A stretch of DNA of 5,581 nucleotides. Source: JBBKWQ01 sp037969115 (GTDB taxonomy: Bacteria; Actinomycetota; Acidimicrobiia; Acidimicrobiales; Ilumatobacteraceae). The notes beneath the pieces are model-generated. The model had not been told where the DNA came from and searched no databases. It worked only from the letters and a program-made list of their open reading frames with translations. Below, piece after piece: positions 5,235 to 5,581 of this stretch. The position numbers were made by a program, and so were the translations under genes. Position 1 is the first letter of the stretch; each line of letters starts with the position of its first letter. Where the stretch lies: contig JBBKWQ010000067.1 of assembly GCA_037969115.1 (NCBI GenBank), positions 1 to 5,581 on the forward strand. The letters run 5' to 3'.

Positions 5235-5581
5235 TTGAAGAATCACCCGACATGGCTGTACGCCTTCACCGAGATCGATGAGGCGCAGGCCGCGGCCGGT
5301 GGTGACTGGGAGGTTGTGCGGTCGCTCTTGGGCGGCAAGGGCGCGAACCTCGCCGATATGACCCGCCTCGGCGTTCCCGTTCCGCCTGGTTTCACGATCA
5401 CGACCGTTGCCTGCAACGCGTTCGCCGACGCCGGCGGCGTTCTCCCCCCGGGGCTTTGGGACGACGTCGTCGACGCGATGCGCCGTCTCGAGTCGACCAC
5501 GGGCAAGACCTTCGGAGGATCGACAGAGCCCTTGCTGGTGGCATGCCGCTCCGGGGCCAAGTTCTCGATGCCGGGGATGAT
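5235..5581 (+). CDS. ppdK: Pyruvate, phosphate dikinase, N-terminal part (cut by window end)
   Basis: The first 115 residues of a roughly 880-900 residue cytoplasmic enzyme that interconverts pyruvate, ATP and phosphate with phosphoenolpyruvate, AMP and pyrophosphate. The visible part is the start of the ATP-grasp nucleotide-binding domain: WLYAFTEIDEA (7-17), LLGGKGANLADMTRLGVPVP (31-50), PGFTITTVAC (51-60), and VACRSGAKFSMPGM (102-115). Lys35 and Arg105 correspond to the nucleotide-binding Lys22 and Arg92 of the Clostridium symbiosum enzyme. The GGKGANL-MTRLG and RSGAKFSMPGM combination separates it from PEP synthase. Residue 104 is Cys where most relatives have Val. The start is TTG with a good ribosome binding site. 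In actinobacteria the enzyme usually serves PEP supply in gluconeogenesis or pyrophosphate-linked glycolysis; the direction here is unknown. Confidence 0.95.
   Translation, partial: MKNHPTWLYAFTEIDEAQAAAGGDWEVVRSLLGGKGANLADMTRLGVPVPPGFTITTVACNAFADAGGVLPPGLWDDVVDAMRRLESTTGKTFGGSTEPLLVACRSGAKFSMPGM

Noticed and set aside
4969..5253. 95-residue N-terminal extension of the split-barrel protein
   Set aside because: No family similarity; it would overlap the dikinase start and ribosome binding site. The ATG at 4968 matches the usual domain start.
5036..5281. Small plus-strand ORF upstream of the dikinase
   Set aside because: It overlaps the dikinase start in another frame and shows no recognisable domain.
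1..5581. A CRISPR array, toxin-antitoxin pair, defence system or biosynthetic cluster
   Set aside because: No spaced repeats of array type and no matching gene families; the ABM and MFS names alone do not show a natural-product pathway.

Overview
The window is high-GC DNA with actinobacterial features: G/C-rich third codon positions, a TTG start, a candidate leaderless promoter, and protein families common in Actinomycetota. An actinobacterium is likely, but genus or class cannot be fixed from 5.6 kb. Most of the window is ordinary accessory chromosome. I found no defence, CRISPR or biosynthetic system. The most interesting parts are a probable integration scar at the left edge and a small regulated operon whose second gene is frameshifted twice.

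Left edge (1-365): bases 312-365 match the 3' part of a type II tRNA, best read as tRNA-Leu(CAA), running from the anticodon loop through variable arm, T-arm and 3' acceptor strand. The matching 5' half is absent. This is how the far end of an element integrated by a tRNA-specific tyrosine recombinase looks. On that reading, 1-311 is the end of the element and everything to the right is original flank. Three copies of TCCTGCAC lie in the presumed element end, two of them one helical turn apart and the third ending at the first base of the tRNA match.

Region 382-1918: an ArsR-family repressor gene (minus) is divergent from an antibiotic-biosynthesis-monooxygenase (ABM) domain gene (plus). The ABM stop overlaps by one base the start of a two-ACT-domain protein gene. 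A perfect 9-bp inverted repeat with an 8-bp spacer lies in the 90-bp divergent gap and is the natural candidate operator. The ACT gene needs the removal of one base at each of two G runs to read through, so it is either a young pseudogene or carries two sequence errors.

Region 1976-4968 (minus strand): in transcription order, a PNPOx-like flavin split-barrel protein, a class I SAM-dependent methyltransferase and an MFS transporter. Gaps of 223 and 154 bp, one with a strong hairpin, suggest separate transcription rather than a tight operon.

Right edge (5235-5581): the N-terminus of pyruvate, phosphate dikinase (plus strand), starting at TTG behind a good ribosome binding site and cut by the window end.
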